In this document: positions 63,983-64,000 of the stretch, one piece after another
How positions within the stretch are numbered: position 1 is the stretch's first letter
How the letters are laid out: each line of letters begins with the position of its first letter
The notes under the pieces: model-generated
Databases searched by the model: none
Seen by the model: only the letters and a program-made list of their open reading frames with translations
What the model was told of the DNA's origin: nothing
Source: Rhizophagus irregularis
Lineage: Eukaryota > Glomeromycota > Glomeromycetes > Glomerales > Glomeraceae
Direction of reading: 5' to 3'
Assembly (NCBI RefSeq): GCF_026210795.1
Contig: NC_089442.1
Span: 62,001-126,000 of the forward strand
Length of the DNA: 64,000 nucleotides
Made by a program: the position numbers and the translations under genes

Positions 63983-64000
63983 ATTATTAGCAATTTAGAG

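Overview
The window is AT-rich nuclear DNA with many short spliced introns, a tRNA gene with a short intron, Sel1-repeat/kinase fusions, FAR1-type MULE relics and very dense DNA transposon debris. This combination points to an arbuscular mycorrhizal fungus of the Rhizophagus type (Glomeromycotina). That assignment is inference from gene families and style; no database search was run.

Layout. 0.1-9.2 kb is a graveyard of mobile DNA: a broken transposase-like gene with a C2H2 finger, a long inverted repeat that received a MULE-type and a hAT-type MITE, a broken FAR1-domain gene, and two more MITEs with clear target-site duplications. 10.5-12.3 kb holds an intact five-exon beta-tubulin gene. 15.2-17.4 kb holds a nine-exon cytochrome P450 on the minus strand. 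20.1-25.2 kb is a protein kinase fused to a very long Sel1 repeat array, followed at 26.0-27.4 kb by a coiled-coil protein with two PH domains.

29.2-43.5 kb is a compact housekeeping island whose reading frames close across splice junctions almost everywhere: GDP-mannose transporter (+), tubulin cofactor E (-), EMC10 (+), tRNA-Ala(CGC), SAC1 phosphoinositide phosphatase (+), a short BCD1-like HIT zinc-finger protein (-), a serine incorporator (+) and a two-domain DsbA/HCCA-isomerase-like protein (-). Three of these (nucleotide-sugar transport, ER membrane complex, PI4P turnover) act in the ER/Golgi. Tubulin and the tubulin-folding cofactor both occur in the window.

44.8-61.8 kb is the most striking region, a set of nested insertions in which each layer has its own target-site duplication. 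A MULE-type MITE (9-bp TSD) was entered by a hAT-type MITE (8-bp TSD), which was entered at a TA by a 15.8-kb element with pogo-like ends (CAGTCAACTC...). The left arm of the MULE MITE also received a 131-bp element with a 10-bp TSD. The 15.8-kb element carries GATATC-rich repeat arrays towards both ends, a doubled tRNA-headed SINE-like insert, a Myb/SANT protein with an RS-rich tail, and a large Plavaka/CACTA-like transposase gene with at least two frame lesions. This could be a two-protein transposition system (DNA-binding factor, transposase, subterminal arrays) whose transposase has decayed here.

61.8-64 kb holds a decayed LINE RNase H end, interrupted by a 1.45-kb hAT-type non-autonomous element built from about 50-bp palindromic tandem repeats.
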